Notes under the pieces: generated by a model
Seen by the model: the letters and a program-made list of their open reading frames with translations, nothing else
Told to the model about the DNA's origin: nothing
Databases searched by the model: none
Assembly: GCF_003122385.1 (NCBI RefSeq)
Contig: NZ_CP029255.1
Span: 5,642,001 to 5,706,000 of the forward strand
DNA from: Flavobacterium crocinum
GTDB lineage: Bacteria > Bacteroidota > Bacteroidia > Flavobacteriales > Flavobacteriaceae
DNA length: 64,000 nucleotides
Reading direction: 5' to 3'
Position numbers and translations under genes: made by a program
Shown here: piece after piece, positions 41,654-51,473 of the stretch
Layout of the letters: each line of letters starts with the position of its first letter
Numbering within the stretch: position 1 is the stretch's first letter

Positions 41654-42283
41654 ATGTCACACATCGAATTGAACGACAAAAAAATTCAGATTCTAAACGT
41701 CGCTGAAAAGCTGTTTTCTGAGAAAGGATTTGAGGGTACATCTATACGGGACATTTCCAAAGAGGCAAAAATCAACATTGCCATGGTTTCGTATTATTTT
41801 GGTTCAAAAGAAAGGCTACTGGAAGCTCTGATTTTTTACAAAACTGTTGATCTAAAACTACAACTCGAAAATTTATTGCAAGAAAACATCGAACCTCTTG
41901 AAAAAGTCAATAAATTAATCGAAATTTACATTAACAGAATTTGCCTTAACAAGGGGATTTACAGGGTTTTACATTTTGAACTTTACAATAAAAAGAGAGA
42001 AAAAAGCCTTGAAGCTTTTACCGAACTTAAAAAAGGAAATTTAAAATCGGTTGAAAGCATTATCAAGCAGGGTCAGTCTCAGGGAGTTTTTAGAAAAGAT
42101 GTTAATATCCAGCTTATTACTCCAACAATTATTGGAACCTTTTTTCACTTTCACATGAATCGCTCTTTCTTCGAAGAATTATTTGATTTAAAAACAGAAG
42201 AAATGTTTAACAATTACATTAAAAACGATCTTACAAAGCACATTCAACAAACTATAAAAGCGCTACTTGTTTATGAAAATTAG
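41654..42283 (+). CDS. TetR family repressor of the EmrAB-like efflux operon
   Basis: 209 residues from ATG 41654. The N-terminal helix-turn-helix is TSIRDISKEAKINIAMVSYYFGSKERLLEAL, typical TetR. The C-terminal ligand domain (about 60-209) has no specific known family marks. Its stop overlaps the start of the outer-membrane-factor gene by 11 nt, so repressor and pump are in one operon, and operator-like repeats cover its promoter. The inducing compound is unknown. Confidence 0.9.
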   Translation: MSHIELNDKKIQILNVAEKLFSEKGFEGTSIRDISKEAKINIAMVSYYFGSKERLLEALIFYKTVDLKLQLENLLQENIEPLEKVNKLIEIYINRICLNKGIYRVLHFELYNKKREKSLEAFTELKKGNLKSVESIIKQGQSQGVFRKDVNIQLITPTIIGTFFHFHMNRSFFEELFDLKTEEMFNNYIKNDLTKHIQQTIKALLVYEN

Positions 42284-43595
42284 TCAATTAATGCTCTTTG
42301 GAATATTCTTTATCGGAATATCTTCAGTAGAAGCACAAGAAAAAACAAGTTTAACTTTAGATGAAGCCGTAAAAATGGCCTGGGAAAAGAGTAACGAAGT
42401 TACGCTTGCCAACACTAAGGTAAACACCAAAAAACACGAGTTAACAGCCGTAAAAAATAATCAGTATCCGGATTTAAAAATTTCCGGTCAATATCAGCGC
42501 CTTACAAAAGCTTCTATTGATATGCACAATGAAGGAGAAAGTGCTGCCACTCTGGCTTCTCCAGACCGTGCAATGCTTGGAATGGCAAATTTAAGTTTAC
42601 CTATTTTTGCAGGTTTTAAAATTCAAAGCAGTATTGATGCTTACGACAGCATGTACGAAGCTGAAACTGCTAATGCTGCAAAAACAAAAGAAGATGTTGC
42701 TTTAAAAGTGATTACTTATTATACTGCATTATATAAAGCACAGAAAACTTTAGATGTTTTAAACGAAAATCAAAAAAGTGCTAAACAGCGTGTTACTGAT
42801 TTCACTGAATTAGAGAAAAACGGAATTATTCCGAGAAACGATTTGTTGAAAGCACAACTGTTAGTTTCAAAAACACAATTATCTATTGATGAAGCTAAAA
42901 ATAACTTAAACAATATTAATTTTTATCTGACAACTTTATTGAAAATGGCTCCTGAAACACAACTTCAGGTAAATGAGGCTGATTTCTTTAATTTAAAAAC
43001 CAATAATGCTCCAACAACTGATGCATTAGCGTTGGAAAGCAGAAAAGATTTAGAAGCAATTCGCTTACAGTCTAAAGCTTCAGAGGCAAATATTAAAATT
43101 GCAAAAGCAGGTTATTACCCAACGCTTTCTTTGCTTGGAGGATATACTGCTTTAGATCTGAAAGATATCATTACAGTAAAATATGCTATGAATTTTGGTT
43201 TAGGTTTATCATATGATTTATCCGGAATTCTAAAAAACAGTGCACACGTAAAAGAAGCGGAAAGCAGAGCTTTGGAAGTTAAAAATACCGAAGCAATCAT
43301 GACGGACCGTATTAAAGTTGAAGTTCAGAAATCTCTTGAGGATTATGACTTAGCCATCAACCAAAGCGTGGTTTACGAAGAGGCTCTACAACAAGCTGCT
43401 GAAAATTATAGACTTGTAAAAGATAAATTCGACAATGGTCTTGCAGATACTAATGATTTAGTTGAAGCAGATGTTGAACAACTAAGCGCAAAAATCAATA
43501 CAGCTGTTGCCAAAGCAACAATTATTCAAAAATATTACGAATTACTTTCAGTATCAGGACAATTATCACAATCATTCAATCTTTCAAAAATATAA
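42273..43595 (+). CDS. TolC family outer membrane protein
   Basis: 440 residues from ATG 42273 (a TTG two codons earlier is less likely). Signal peptide cut near VEAQ (about 21). Two TolC-type repeats with LTLDEAVKMAWEKSNEV at the start and long amphipathic helices (about 140-220 and 320-420) are visible. No lipobox, unlike the RND duct earlier in the window. It is the outer-membrane exit for the EmrAB-like pump encoded next. Confidence 0.92.
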   Translation: MKISQLMLFGIFFIGISSVEAQEKTSLTLDEAVKMAWEKSNEVTLANTKVNTKKHELTAVKNNQYPDLKISGQYQRLTKASIDMHNEGESAATLASPDRAMLGMANLSLPIFAGFKIQSSIDAYDSMYEAETANAAKTKEDVALKVITYYTALYKAQKTLDVLNENQKSAKQRVTDFTELEKNGIIPRNDLLKAQLLVSKTQLSIDEAKNNLNNINFYLTTLLKMAPETQLQVNEADFFNLKTNNAPTTDALALESRKDLEAIRLQSKASEANIKIAKAGYYPTLSLLGGYTALDLKDIITVKYAMNFGLGLSYDLSGILKNSAHVKEAESRALEVKNTEAIMTDRIKVEVQKSLEDYDLAINQSVVYEEALQQAAENYRLVKDKFDNGLADTNDLVEADVEQLSAKINTAVAKATIIQKYYELLSVSGQLSQSFNLSKI

Positions 43596-43607
43596 TCGAT
43601 AGCTCTC

Positions 43608-44687
43608 ATGGAAAAGAAAAAGACAAATAAAAAATTCATCATCATACTAGCCGTTTTGGTTTTAGTGGGAGGAACTTACGGAATATCAAAATACTTACAC
43701 GCACAATCACACGAAGAAACGGATGATGCTCAGGTTGAGAAAAGAATGAACCCAATTATCCCAAGAGTTTCAGGATATATCAGTAAAGTTTATGTGAAAG
43801 ATAATGATTATGTAAAAAAAGGAGATACTTTATTTACTATTGATAAAAGAGACTATCAGCTAAAGATTGATGAAGCAAATGCTGCTTTATTAGGCGCTGA
43901 AGGACAATTTGAAGCTGCAAAAGCTGACATTGGAAGTGCTTACGCAAGTATTTCTGTTTCTGATGCACAAATGAGATCTGCGAGTGGTTCTATAGAAAGT
44001 GCAAAGATTAGATTGAGACAGCTAACAAACGATTATAACCGTTACAATAACTTGTACAAAACGCATACGATTACAAAACAACAATATGAGCAGGCTTTAA
44101 CTGCAAAAGAAGAAGCAGAAAACCAGGTACGTGTTTTAGAGCAACAACAAAAAGCTACATCTTACCAAAAATCGGTTATTCAGTCAAAATCTAAAGTTTC
44201 TGACAAACAAACAGAAGTTGCTGCAGCAAACATCAAAAAAGCAAAAACAATGTTAGATGTTGCACACTTAAATCTTTCTTATACTGTAGTTACTGCTGCA
44301 ATTGACGGTCAGGTTTCTAAAGTAGATATTCAGCCAGGACAATTGGTTCAGCCAGGACAATCTTTATTCTATATCATCAATAATAATGAGGCTTGGGTTG
44401 TAGCTAACTTTAAAGAAACTCAATTAAATAAAATGGTGGTTGGACAAAAAGTAGGTTTAAAAGTAGACGCTTATCCAAACTATGAGTTTAAAGGAACTGT
44501 ATCTTCTTTCTCTCCTGCTACAGGATCTCGTTTTTCATTACTTCCTCCTGATAACGCAACAGGAAACTTCGTAAAAACTATTCAGAGATTACCAGTAAAA
44601 ATCACGATCGACGAATCTAACGATCCTGAAAAAGTAAAACTTTTAAGACCAGGAATGAACGTTGACGTTGATGTACATTTAAAATAA
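43608..44687 (+). CDS. HlyD/EmrA family membrane fusion protein
   Basis: 359 residues with one N-terminal membrane anchor (FIIILAVLVLVGGTYGISKYL). ETDDAQVEKRMNPIIPRVSGYI is the typical EmrA start of the barrel; long coiled-coil arms (about 85-215) and a second lipoyl segment DGQVSKVDIQPGQLVQPGQS follow. It bridges the MFS transporter and the TolC-like channel. It starts 12 nt after the duct gene and ends 3 nt before the transporter. Confidence 0.94.
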   Translation: MEKKKTNKKFIIILAVLVLVGGTYGISKYLHAQSHEETDDAQVEKRMNPIIPRVSGYISKVYVKDNDYVKKGDTLFTIDKRDYQLKIDEANAALLGAEGQFEAAKADIGSAYASISVSDAQMRSASGSIESAKIRLRQLTNDYNRYNNLYKTHTITKQQYEQALTAKEEAENQVRVLEQQQKATSYQKSVIQSKSKVSDKQTEVAAANIKKAKTMLDVAHLNLSYTVVTAAIDGQVSKVDIQPGQLVQPGQSLFYIINNNEAWVVANFKETQLNKMVVGQKVGLKVDAYPNYEFKGTVSSFSPATGSRFSLLPPDNATGNFVKTIQRLPVKITIDESNDPEKVKLLRPGMNVDVDVHLK

Positions 44688-44690
44688 AAC

Positions 44691-46280
44691 ATGGCAGGAG
44701 CAGTACAAGCAGACGACGATTTAGTAGAATACGGTTTCAGACGAGTTATCATTACGATTACAGCAGTACTTTGTGCACTGCTGGAAATCGTAGATACTAC
44801 GATTGTAAACGTAGCGCTGACAGACATGCGCGGAAGTCTTGGTGCTACCTTGACCGATGTGGCATGGGTTATTACAGCATACGCAATTGCGAATGTTATT
44901 GTAATTCCGATGACAAGCTGGCTATCACAGCAATTTGGAAGACGTAATTATTTTGTGGCTTCCATAATAATATTTACTGTCTGTTCTTTTTTGTGTGGTA
45001 ACGCCACCAATATTTGGGAACTTGTAGCCTTCCGATTCGTACAAGGTATGGGTGGTGGAGCGTTATTGGTAACAGCCCAAACGATTATTACAGAGAGTTA
45101 TCCCGTAGCAAAACGTGGAATGGCGCAGGCTATCTACGGAATGGGTGTAATTGTAGGACCAACTTTAGGTCCGCCATTAGGAGGTTATTTAGTGGATAAT
45201 TATTCCTGGCCTTATATTTTCTATATCAACATTCCATTAGGAATTATCGCTACTATTTTGGCCTTAACTTTTGTTAGAAGTCCAAAATATGGAGAGAAAC
45301 TAAAAGCCAATCAGGTTGACTGGTGGGGAATTATTTTGCTGAGCACTTTTATTGGATCTTTACAATTCGTTTTGGAACACGGACAACAAGACGACTGGTT
45401 TAATGATTCTTTAATTGTGACTTTAAGTGTTGTAACTGTTCTGGGATTAATTCTGTTTATCTGGAGAGAGCTTACATACAAGCATCCAATTGTGAATTTA
45501 AGTGTTCTAAAAGACGGAAATTTAAGAATTGGAACCGTAATGTGTTTCATCTTAGGTTTCGGTTTATATGGTTCAACATTAATTATCCCAATTTATACGC
45601 AGTCAATTCTGGGATGGACAGCAACTGATGCCGGATTATTATTGATTCCGGGATCTATTACAACGGCTATTATGATGCCATTTGTTGGGAGTATGATTCA
45701 GAAAGGTGTACCACAGGGTTATATGGTTGGAGTAGGATTTTTAATTTTCTTCTTCTTTACCTTTATGATGTACAGCCGAATGACACCGGACACTGGTGTT
45801 GAACATATGTATTGGCCTTTAATTTTAAGAGGAATAGGTTTAGGATTACTTTTCGTTCCTATCACGACACTTTCGCTTTCGACTTTGAAAGGAAAACAAA
45901 TTGGTGAAGGAGCTGCATTTACCGGAATGATGCGTCAATTGGGTGGATCTTTTGGTATTGCGATTATTACCACTTTCATTACCCGTTTCAGCCAGTCGCA
46001 CCGAGTAGATTTGATTAATAATCTTGATCCGGCCAAATTTGAAGTACAACAGCGAATTGCAGGAATGCAGCACGCGTTTATGGCAAAAGGATATAGCGCT
46101 GATGTTGCTCTGAAAAAAGCGTATCAGGCTATCGAAATGTCAGTCATGAAACAAAGTACTGTAATGGCTTATATGGATATTTTCCTTTATTTAGGAATTA
46201 TGTTTTTATGTTGCATACCGATTATTCTCTTTATCAAAAAAGGGAAGAACAAAATTAGTGCAGCCGACGCAATGCATTAA
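44691..46280 (+). CDS. MFS multidrug transporter, DHA2 family (EmrB/QacA-like)
   Basis: 529 residues with about 14 membrane helices, as in DHA2 proteins. Motif LDTTIVNVAL-like EIVDTTIVNVALTDMRGS in helix 1, WVITAYAIANVIVIPMTSWL, and the antiporter motif GMGVIVGPTLGPPLGGYLVD in helix 5 are visible. It exports hydrophobic drugs against protons with its EmrA and TolC partners; substrates unknown. Confidence 0.94.
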   Translation: MAGAVQADDDLVEYGFRRVIITITAVLCALLEIVDTTIVNVALTDMRGSLGATLTDVAWVITAYAIANVIVIPMTSWLSQQFGRRNYFVASIIIFTVCSFLCGNATNIWELVAFRFVQGMGGGALLVTAQTIITESYPVAKRGMAQAIYGMGVIVGPTLGPPLGGYLVDNYSWPYIFYINIPLGIIATILALTFVRSPKYGEKLKANQVDWWGIILLSTFIGSLQFVLEHGQQDDWFNDSLIVTLSVVTVLGLILFIWRELTYKHPIVNLSVLKDGNLRIGTVMCFILGFGLYGSTLIIPIYTQSILGWTATDAGLLLIPGSITTAIMMPFVGSMIQKGVPQGYMVGVGFLIFFFFTFMMYSRMTPDTGVEHMYWPLILRGIGLGLLFVPITTLSLSTLKGKQIGEGAAFTGMMRQLGGSFGIAIITTFITRFSQSHRVDLINNLDPAKFEVQQRIAGMQHAFMAKGYSADVALKKAYQAIEMSVMKQSTVMAYMDIFLYLGIMFLCCIPIILFIKKGKNKISAADAMH

Positions 46281-46304
46281 TAATAATAATTTTATAATAC
46301 GCAG

Positions 46305-46344
46305 AAACGCCGAATTCATCATTCAGAATTCGGCGTTTATTTTT
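46305..46344 (+). terminator. Terminator of the EmrAB-like operon
   Basis: 13-bp stem AAACGCCGAATTC / GAATTCGGCGTTT with an 8-nt loop, then ATTTTTTC. Confidence 0.92.
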
Positions 46345-46398
46345 TCTGTTTAACCGCAAAGGACGCAAAGAATTTTTAATTCCGAGAATATCATTAAA

Positions 46399-46510
46399 AC
46401 GCAAAGTTCGCAAAGCTTTGTGATAAAAACTTTGCGAACTTTGCGTAAATCTTTGCGTCTTTGCGTTTAAAAAAACTTAGCATCTTAGCATCTTAGAACC
46501 TCAGCATCTT
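46399..46510. repeat. GCAAAGTTCGCAAAG inverted repeat followed by a TTAG-type row
   Basis: Perfect 17-bp arms at 46399-46415 and 46430-46446 (ACGCAAAGTTCGCAAAG), then CTTTGCGT words, then CTTAGCATCTTAGCATCTTAG at 46475 onward. The first part shares its core with the element at 27451. It fills the convergent space between the transporter and yaaA. Confidence 0.75.
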
Positions 46511-46517
46511 CAAAAAG

Positions 46518-47276
46518 TTATCTTGTAAAAACCAAATGATTTCCTTTTGAAAGATTAGCATCAAATCGGTATCCTTCGTAATTAAAACCTTTTAAGTCAT
46601 CAATAGTTTCAGCATTAGTATCGATGATATAACGCACCATCATACCTCTCGCCTTTTTGGCAAAGAAACTGATCATTTTTAGTTTTCCGTCTTTGTAATC
46701 TTTAAAGTCAGGCGTAATTACAGGAACTTTTAAAGCTTTTACATCCACGGCAGAAAAATATTCATTACTCGCTAGATTCACGAATAATTCATCTTTCTTT
46801 AATTCTTTGTTTAAAGCTTTTGTTACAACAGGTTTCCAGAATTCGTGAAGATTTTTATATTCGCCGACTGGCATTTTAGTTCCCATTTCCAAACGATAAG
46901 CTTGCATTAAATCAAGTGGTTTTAAAAGACCATAAAGTCCGGATAAAATTCTCAATTTATCCTGAAGACCATCTAATTTTTCTAACGGAATTGTATAAGC
47001 ATCCAAACCTGTGTAAACATCACCATCAAAAGTATAAACCGCTGGTCGTGCATTTTCTGCAGTAAAAGGTGTTTTCCATTCTTGATTACGTTTCCAGTTT
47101 AAGTCGGCTAGTTTGTCTGAGATGGACATTAGTTCCGATAATTCAGCTGGCTTTTTAGTTTTTACTACTTTATGAACCACTCTTGCTTCTTTTAAGAACG
47201 AAGGTTCGGTATATTGAGGAGTTGGTAATTCTTTTTCGAAATTCAATGATTTCGCTGGAGATATAACAATTTTCAT
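46518..47276 (-). CDS. yaaA: Peroxide stress protein YaaA (DUF328)
   Basis: 252 residues. Family signature blocks: MKIVISPAKSLNFE at the start, AVYTFDGDVYTGLDA, LSGLYGLLKPLDLMQAYRLEMG, and the C-terminal GFNYEGYRFDANLSKGNHLVF with basic FAKKARGMMVRY. YaaA proteins bind DNA and limit intracellular iron-driven damage under peroxide stress. Single-gene unit with its own -7 box. Confidence 0.95.
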   Translation of the reverse strand: MKIVISPAKSLNFEKELPTPQYTEPSFLKEARVVHKVVKTKKPAELSELMSISDKLADLNWKRNQEWKTPFTAENARPAVYTFDGDVYTGLDAYTIPLEKLDGLQDKLRILSGLYGLLKPLDLMQAYRLEMGTKMPVGEYKNLHEFWKPVVTKALNKELKKDELFVNLASNEYFSAVDVKALKVPVITPDFKDYKDGKLKMISFFAKKARGMMVRYIIDTNAETIDDLKGFNYEGYRFDANLSKGNHLVFTR

Positions 47277-47296
47277 GTGTGCTTTTTTCTATGATT

Positions 47297-47304
47297 CAAA
47301 AATA
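47297..47304 (-). promoter_or_regulatory. -7 promoter element of yaaA
   Basis: TATTTTTG on the minus strand matches TAnnTTTG, 21 nt upstream of the ATG. Confidence 0.55.
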
Positions 47305-47344
47305 CAAATTGAATTTCTAAAAATTATTATTTGCAATTGATTTG

Positions 47345-47720
47345 TTCTATTGTTCTATTTTTTTAGCCACGAATTTGCTTCGCCTATTCGCTATCGCTCG
47401 AGTCACCAATTTCCACGAATTTTTCTTTCACTTTGATTGTGAAGATTTTTTGCCACAGATTTAAAGGATTAAAAGGATTTTTTTAATCTATTTCCATTTT
47501 TTTCTGCCACGAATTGCACTAATTTTCACTAATTTTTCTTTCACATTGATTGTGAAGATTTTTTGCCGCAGATTAAAAAGATTTCCACAGATTTTTTTTA
47601 ATCTATTTCTATTTTTTTCTGCCACGAATTGCACAAATTTTCACTAATTAAAAATTCTTTTAATCCTTTAAATCTGTGGCTAAAAAATAAATTCTTGAGA
47701 ATTCGTGCACTTCGTGACAA
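47345..47720. repeat. Repeat-rich space with a tandem ~113-115-bp duplication
   Basis: Words TTCTTTCAC.TTGATTGTGAAG, TTTTTTGCC.CAGATT and TCTGCCACGAATTGCAC occur twice at spacings of 113-115 bp (47421-47533, then 47534-47648), so a unit was duplicated in tandem. Flanking parts carry inverted versions (AATCTGTGGC at 47680, GAATTCGTGCACTTCGTG at 47700). No gene is visible in 47305-47810. Confidence 0.75.
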
Positions 47721-47810
47721 CCTTTCCCATTTTAATAAAATTCTGCACCACAAAATGTGAAATTGTTCAAAAAAGTGAGCTCTAGATTATAATAGGCATT
47801 TTCTATGTTG

Positions 47811-47818
47811 TAAATTTG
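47811..47818 (+). promoter_or_regulatory. -7 promoter element of the CCA-adding enzyme gene
   Basis: TAAATTTG matches TAnnTTTG, 58 nt upstream of the GTG start. Confidence 0.55.
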
Positions 47819-47875
47819 CATGCATTTTATTTCAATTGAAATCCGAAATGTATTTTTTATTCAAAAATTAAATTC

Positions 47876-49309
47876 GTGGCGATACAAACAAACTATAAAA
47901 CTGCTTTACAAAACAAAATCTTCGATATCATTTCGAAAGCTTCTCAGGAATTAAATGTTGACTCTTATGTGATCGGCGGATTTGTTCGTGATTTGCTTTT
48001 AAATCGTGGTTCCAAAAAAGACATTGATGTAGTAGCTGTTGGAAGCGGCATCGAATTGGCACTTAAAGTTTCCGATTTACTTCCGAACAAACCAAAAGTT
48101 CAGGTTTTTAAAACTTACGGAACAGCGATGCTTCGTTTTGAAGATACGGATATCGAATTTGTTGGCGCACGTAAAGAATCTTATACTCGTGACAGCCGAA
48201 ATCCTATTGTAGAAAACGGAACTTTACAAGATGATCAAAACCGTCGTGATTTTACGATCAATGCATTGGCTTTATCATTAAACTCAACTAATTTTGGAGA
48301 TCTCTTAGACCCTTTTAACGGTTTAACCGATTTAGAAAATAAAACAATCAAAACGCCCTTGGATCCGGATATTACCTATTCTGATGATCCTTTGCGTATG
48401 CTTCGTGCCATTCGTTTTGCAACACAATTGAATTTCGAAATTGAAGAAAATTCGTTAAATGCTATCACGAAAAATGCTGATCGTATCAAAATTATTTCCG
48501 GCGAAAGAATTGTAGATGAATTGAACAAAATTCTTTCTACGCCAAAACCTTCTACCGGTTTTTTACTTTTGTATAAAACAGGACTTTTAGATTTGATTTT
48601 ACCTGAATTAACAGCATTGAATCAGGTAGAAGAAATTGAAGGCCATACACATAAAAATAATTTCTATCATACACTTGAAGTTGTGGATAACATCTGCCCA
48701 AATACTGATGATGTTTGGTTACGATGGTCAGCTTTATTGCACGATATTGGAAAAGCACCAACAAAACGTTTCACTAAAAAACAAGGCTGGACATTTCACG
48801 GACATGAATTTCTGGGTGGAAAAATGGCAAAGAAAATATTCGAACGTTTACATATGCCATTGAATCACAAAATGAAATTTGTGCAAAAAATGGTTATTAT
48901 GAGTTCGCGACCAATTGTTTTGGCACAGGATATTGTAACTGACAGTGCAGTTCGCCGTTTGGTTTTTGATGCTGGCGAAGATGTTGAAGATTTAATGACT
49001 TTGTGCGAAGCAGATATCACCACCAAAAATCCATCGAAATTCAAGAAATATCATAAAAACTTTGAAATCGTCCGCAAGAAAATTATAGAAGTAGAAGAAC
49101 GCGATCACGTTCGTAATTTCCAGCCGCCAATTACAGGTGAAGAAATTATGGAAATATTCGATTTAAAACCTTCACGAGAAATTGGGGTTTTGAAAGAAGC
49201 TGTTAAAGAAGCCATTTTAGAAGGTATTATTCCAAATGAATATCAGGCTGCTTATGATTTTGTGATTAAAAGAGCGGAAAAATTAGGCTTAAAAAAAGTT
49301 GAGAAATAA
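47876..49309 (+). CDS. cca: CCA tRNA nucleotidyltransferase with HD domain
   Basis: 477 residues, starting at GTG 47876; the only nearby ATG (47848) is out of frame. The nucleotidyltransferase head has [14 protein letters not shown] and [10 protein letters not shown] (metal Asp pair), then [12 protein letters not shown] and the [15 protein letters not shown] block. A C-terminal HD domain has [12 protein letters not shown] and [14 protein letters not shown]. It adds or repairs the 3' CCA of tRNA; the HD part gives a phosphohydrolase activity in related enzymes. It is followed by heme A synthase 15 nt later. Confidence 0.93.
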   Translation: MAIQTNYKTALQNKIFDIISKASQELNVDSYVIGGFVRDLLLNRGSKKDIDVVAVGSGIELALKVSDLLPNKPKVQVFKTYGTAMLRFEDTDIEFVGARKESYTRDSRNPIVENGTLQDDQNRRDFTINALALSLNSTNFGDLLDPFNGLTDLENKTIKTPLDPDITYSDDPLRMLRAIRFATQLNFEIEENSLNAITKNADRIKIISGERIVDELNKILSTPKPSTGFLLLYKTGLLDLILPELTALNQVEEIEGHTHKNNFYHTLEVVDNICPNTDDVWLRWSALLHDIGKAPTKRFTKKQGWTFHGHEFLGGKMAKKIFERLHMPLNHKMKFVQKMVIMSSRPIVLAQDIVTDSAVRRLVFDAGEDVEDLMTLCEADITTKNPSKFKKYHKNFEIVRKKIIEVEERDHVRNFQPPITGEEIMEIFDLKPSREIGVLKEAVKEAILEGIIPNEYQAAYDFVIKRAEKLGLKKVEK

Positions 49310-49324
49310 GTATTATTTAATAAA

Positions 49325-50350
49325 ATGAAAAAAGAGAATAAATCAGTAATCATTTGGTTACTATCGGGTTGTGTTTTATTATTTTTAATGGTAGTTGTGG
49401 GCGGAATTACCCGCCTAACCAATTCAGGTTTATCAATGACCGACTGGCACTTGGTAACCGACACATTTCCTCCTTTAACTGAAGCTAAATGGCAAGCTGC
49501 TTTTGATGAATATAAAAAGTTTCCTGAATACCAAAAAATCAATATTCACAACGATTTTCAATTAGCAGATTATAAATTCATTTATTTCTGGGAATGGTTT
49601 CACCGTTTCATCGGACGTATTATTGGTTTGGTTTTCTTTGTTCCTTTTGTTTACTTTTTATCAAAAAAGAAATTAGATACGCCAACGATTAAAAAATGTA
49701 TTGTGCTTTTGGCAATGGGAGGTTTCCAGGGATTTTTAGGATGGTTTATGGTTCGTAGCGGACTGATTGATAATCCAGACGTAAGCCACTTTAGACTTTC
49801 ACTACATTTAACTTTTGCTTTTATCACTTTTGCTTATACGCTTTGGGTCGCTCTGGATTTGATTTATCCTGAAAGAAATATCAATAAAATTTTACCGCTT
49901 CGTAAAATTGCACGTTATGCGTTAGTGGCTTTATTAATCCAAATTATTTACGGTGGATTTGTGGCAGGATTAAATGCTGGATTAATTCACAATCACTGGC
50001 CTTTAATGAGTGATGGAGAATTTATTCACGAATCGGTTTTTATTGAACAGTCCAGTTTAATTAAGAATTTGATTGAAGGAAAAAGCGGTGTTCAGTTTGT
50101 ACACAGGACTTTTGCTTATGTTGTTGTAGCAGCTATTTTATTTCTTTTCTTTAAAAGTAAAAAATACACGCTTACAAGAACGCAGTCAAACGGAATCAAT
50201 ACTTTAGTTGTTTTTGTTTTCATTCAGTTTTTACTTGGAGTATTTACTTTATTGTACAGCGTTCCTTTGGCATTGGGGTTAATTCACCAGATTATGGCGT
50301 TTTTCCTTTTAAGTGCCATGACATTTACGTTGCATAGATTGAGTAAATAA
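49325..50350 (+). CDS. ctaA: Heme A synthase (COX15/CtaA)
   Basis: 341 residues with eight membrane helices. GGITRLTNSGLSMTDW at the start, YFWEWFHRFIGRIIG and FVHRTFAYVV supply the heme-binding His residues; GLNAGLIHNHWPLM is the COX15 loop. It oxidises heme O to heme A for cytochrome aa3-type oxidases. Downstream of cca by 15 nt and ended by a strong terminator. Confidence 0.93.
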   Translation: MKKENKSVIIWLLSGCVLLFLMVVVGGITRLTNSGLSMTDWHLVTDTFPPLTEAKWQAAFDEYKKFPEYQKINIHNDFQLADYKFIYFWEWFHRFIGRIIGLVFFVPFVYFLSKKKLDTPTIKKCIVLLAMGGFQGFLGWFMVRSGLIDNPDVSHFRLSLHLTFAFITFAYTLWVALDLIYPERNINKILPLRKIARYALVALLIQIIYGGFVAGLNAGLIHNHWPLMSDGEFIHESVFIEQSSLIKNLIEGKSGVQFVHRTFAYVVVAAILFLFFKSKKYTLTRTQSNGINTLVVFVFIQFLLGVFTLLYSVPLALGLIHQIMAFFLLSAMTFTLHRLSK

Positions 50351-50367
50351 TATTTTGAACGATACCC

Positions 50368-50404
50368 AAAAAGAGCTGAAAATTTTTCTTCAGCTCTTTT
50401 TTTG
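50368..50404 (+). terminator. Terminator after heme A synthase
   Basis: 13-bp stem AAAAAGAGCTGAA / TTCAGCTCTTTTT with an 8-nt loop and T-run, 18 nt past the stop. Confidence 0.92.
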
Positions 50405-50435
50405 TGTTTACGAATATTAAACTAATTATATGATT

Positions 50436-50646
50436 TGAACCTACGGTTCTCAATATTGGAGAGGTATTATTTTAACCGGATTAAAATCCGGCCCTACAAA
50501 ATGTATCGAGCCTATGGCTCTTTTAAAATAAAATAGGTTTAACTTAAAAAAAAAAAGAAAATTCCGTAGGAATGAAAATGTATTGTAGCAACGGATTTCA
50601 ATCCGTTGAAATAATATATGCGCCCTACATAAAGTTCTGTAGGAAC
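50436..50646. repeat. Cluster of small palindromes (CCTACGG and CGGATT types)
   Basis: Four 13-bp palindromes share a CCTAyGG or CCGTAGG-like core: GAACCTACGGTTC (50437), GAGCCTATGGCTC (50508), ATTCCGTAGGAAT (50561) and GTTCTGTAGGAAC (50634). Between them are CCGGATTAAAATCCGG (50476-50491) and CAACGGATTTCAATCCGTTG (50589-50608). Apparent coding on the minus strand here is an artefact of the repeats. The space 50405-50672 holds no gene. Confidence 0.75.
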
Positions 50647-50672
50647 GACACATCTTGCAATCCAATAAAAAA

Positions 50673-51434
50673 CTACCCCAGCCAGGATTTAAAATCCTGT
50701 ACTTTTTCACGACTTACAACTACCTCATCCTCTTTATAACTTGGTAAAATCACTTTTAAACGTGAATTGGTATAAACCTGAATTTCTTTGATTGCTTTTA
50801 ATGGCACAATAAATTTTCTGCTTACGCGAAAGAAATCCTTTTTATCTAATTCTTGCTCTAAAATTTCCAAAGTGGAATCGATTAAATAATCACGGTTTTC
50901 GTAAGTATGAATATAAGTTCCTTTATTTTCACTAAAAAAACATTCTATTTCTTCTGTCGTAATAACTTTTAAATGCTGTCCGATTTTAACCGTAAATCTC
51001 TTTTTATAAGCTTTCTCAAAAGGATTGGAAAGCATTTGACGAATCTGTTCGAAGTCTAACTGCAGATTCGAAGTTTCTGCTTTGGGAATACGGGTTTTAA
51101 ATTTTGAAACAGCTGTTTCCAGATCATCTTCATCGATTGGTTTTAAAAGATAATCGATACTGTTTAATTTAAAAGCTTTTAATGCATATTCATCGTATGC
51201 GGTTGTAAAAATGATAGCACTTTTAATATCGATCTTTTCAAAAATTTCAAACGACAAACCATCTGATAATTGGATATCAAGAAAAATCAAATCCGGATGC
51301 GGATTGTTTTCAAACCATTCGATAGATTCTTCAACGGAATGAAGCATCGTTTCTACTTTTACCTCTAACTTTTCAAGTTTTCTTTGCAGCAATCTTGCAG
51401 CTGGTTTTTCGTCTTCTATAATTAATGTGATCAT
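50673..51434 (-). CDS. LytTR family response regulator
   Basis: 253 residues. Receiver domain (1-120): acidic EDE at 7-9, phosphoacceptor Asp53 in LIFLDIQLSDG, Thr in FTTAYDEYAL, Lys in YLLKPIDEDDLE. LytTR DNA-binding domain (about 145-250) with FTVKIGQHLKVITTEEIECFFSENKGTYIHT. It is the cognate regulator of the LytS-like histidine kinase at the other end of the cluster; four 2TM-protein genes lie between. Targets unknown; autoregulation likely in this family. Confidence 0.93.
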   Translation of the reverse strand: MITLIIEDEKPAARLLQRKLEKLEVKVETMLHSVEESIEWFENNPHPDLIFLDIQLSDGLSFEIFEKIDIKSAIIFTTAYDEYALKAFKLNSIDYLLKPIDEDDLETAVSKFKTRIPKAETSNLQLDFEQIRQMLSNPFEKAYKKRFTVKIGQHLKVITTEEIECFFSENKGTYIHTYENRDYLIDSTLEILEQELDKKDFFRVSRKFIVPLKAIKEIQVYTNSRLKVILPSYKEDEVVVSREKVQDFKSWLG

Positions 51435-51473
51435 TTACTATATGCTAAAATTTGAAAAAATAATCGTTCAAAG

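Noticed and set aside
47345..47720. CRISPR array suspected because of repeated words in the spacer
   Set aside because: Only two units of about 114 bp, no short regular repeats with unique spacers, and no cas genes in the window.
50450..50710. Minus-strand frame of 86 codons after the LytTR gene
   Set aside because: It runs through the cluster of CCTACGG and CGGATT palindromes and overlaps the LytTR coding end in another frame.
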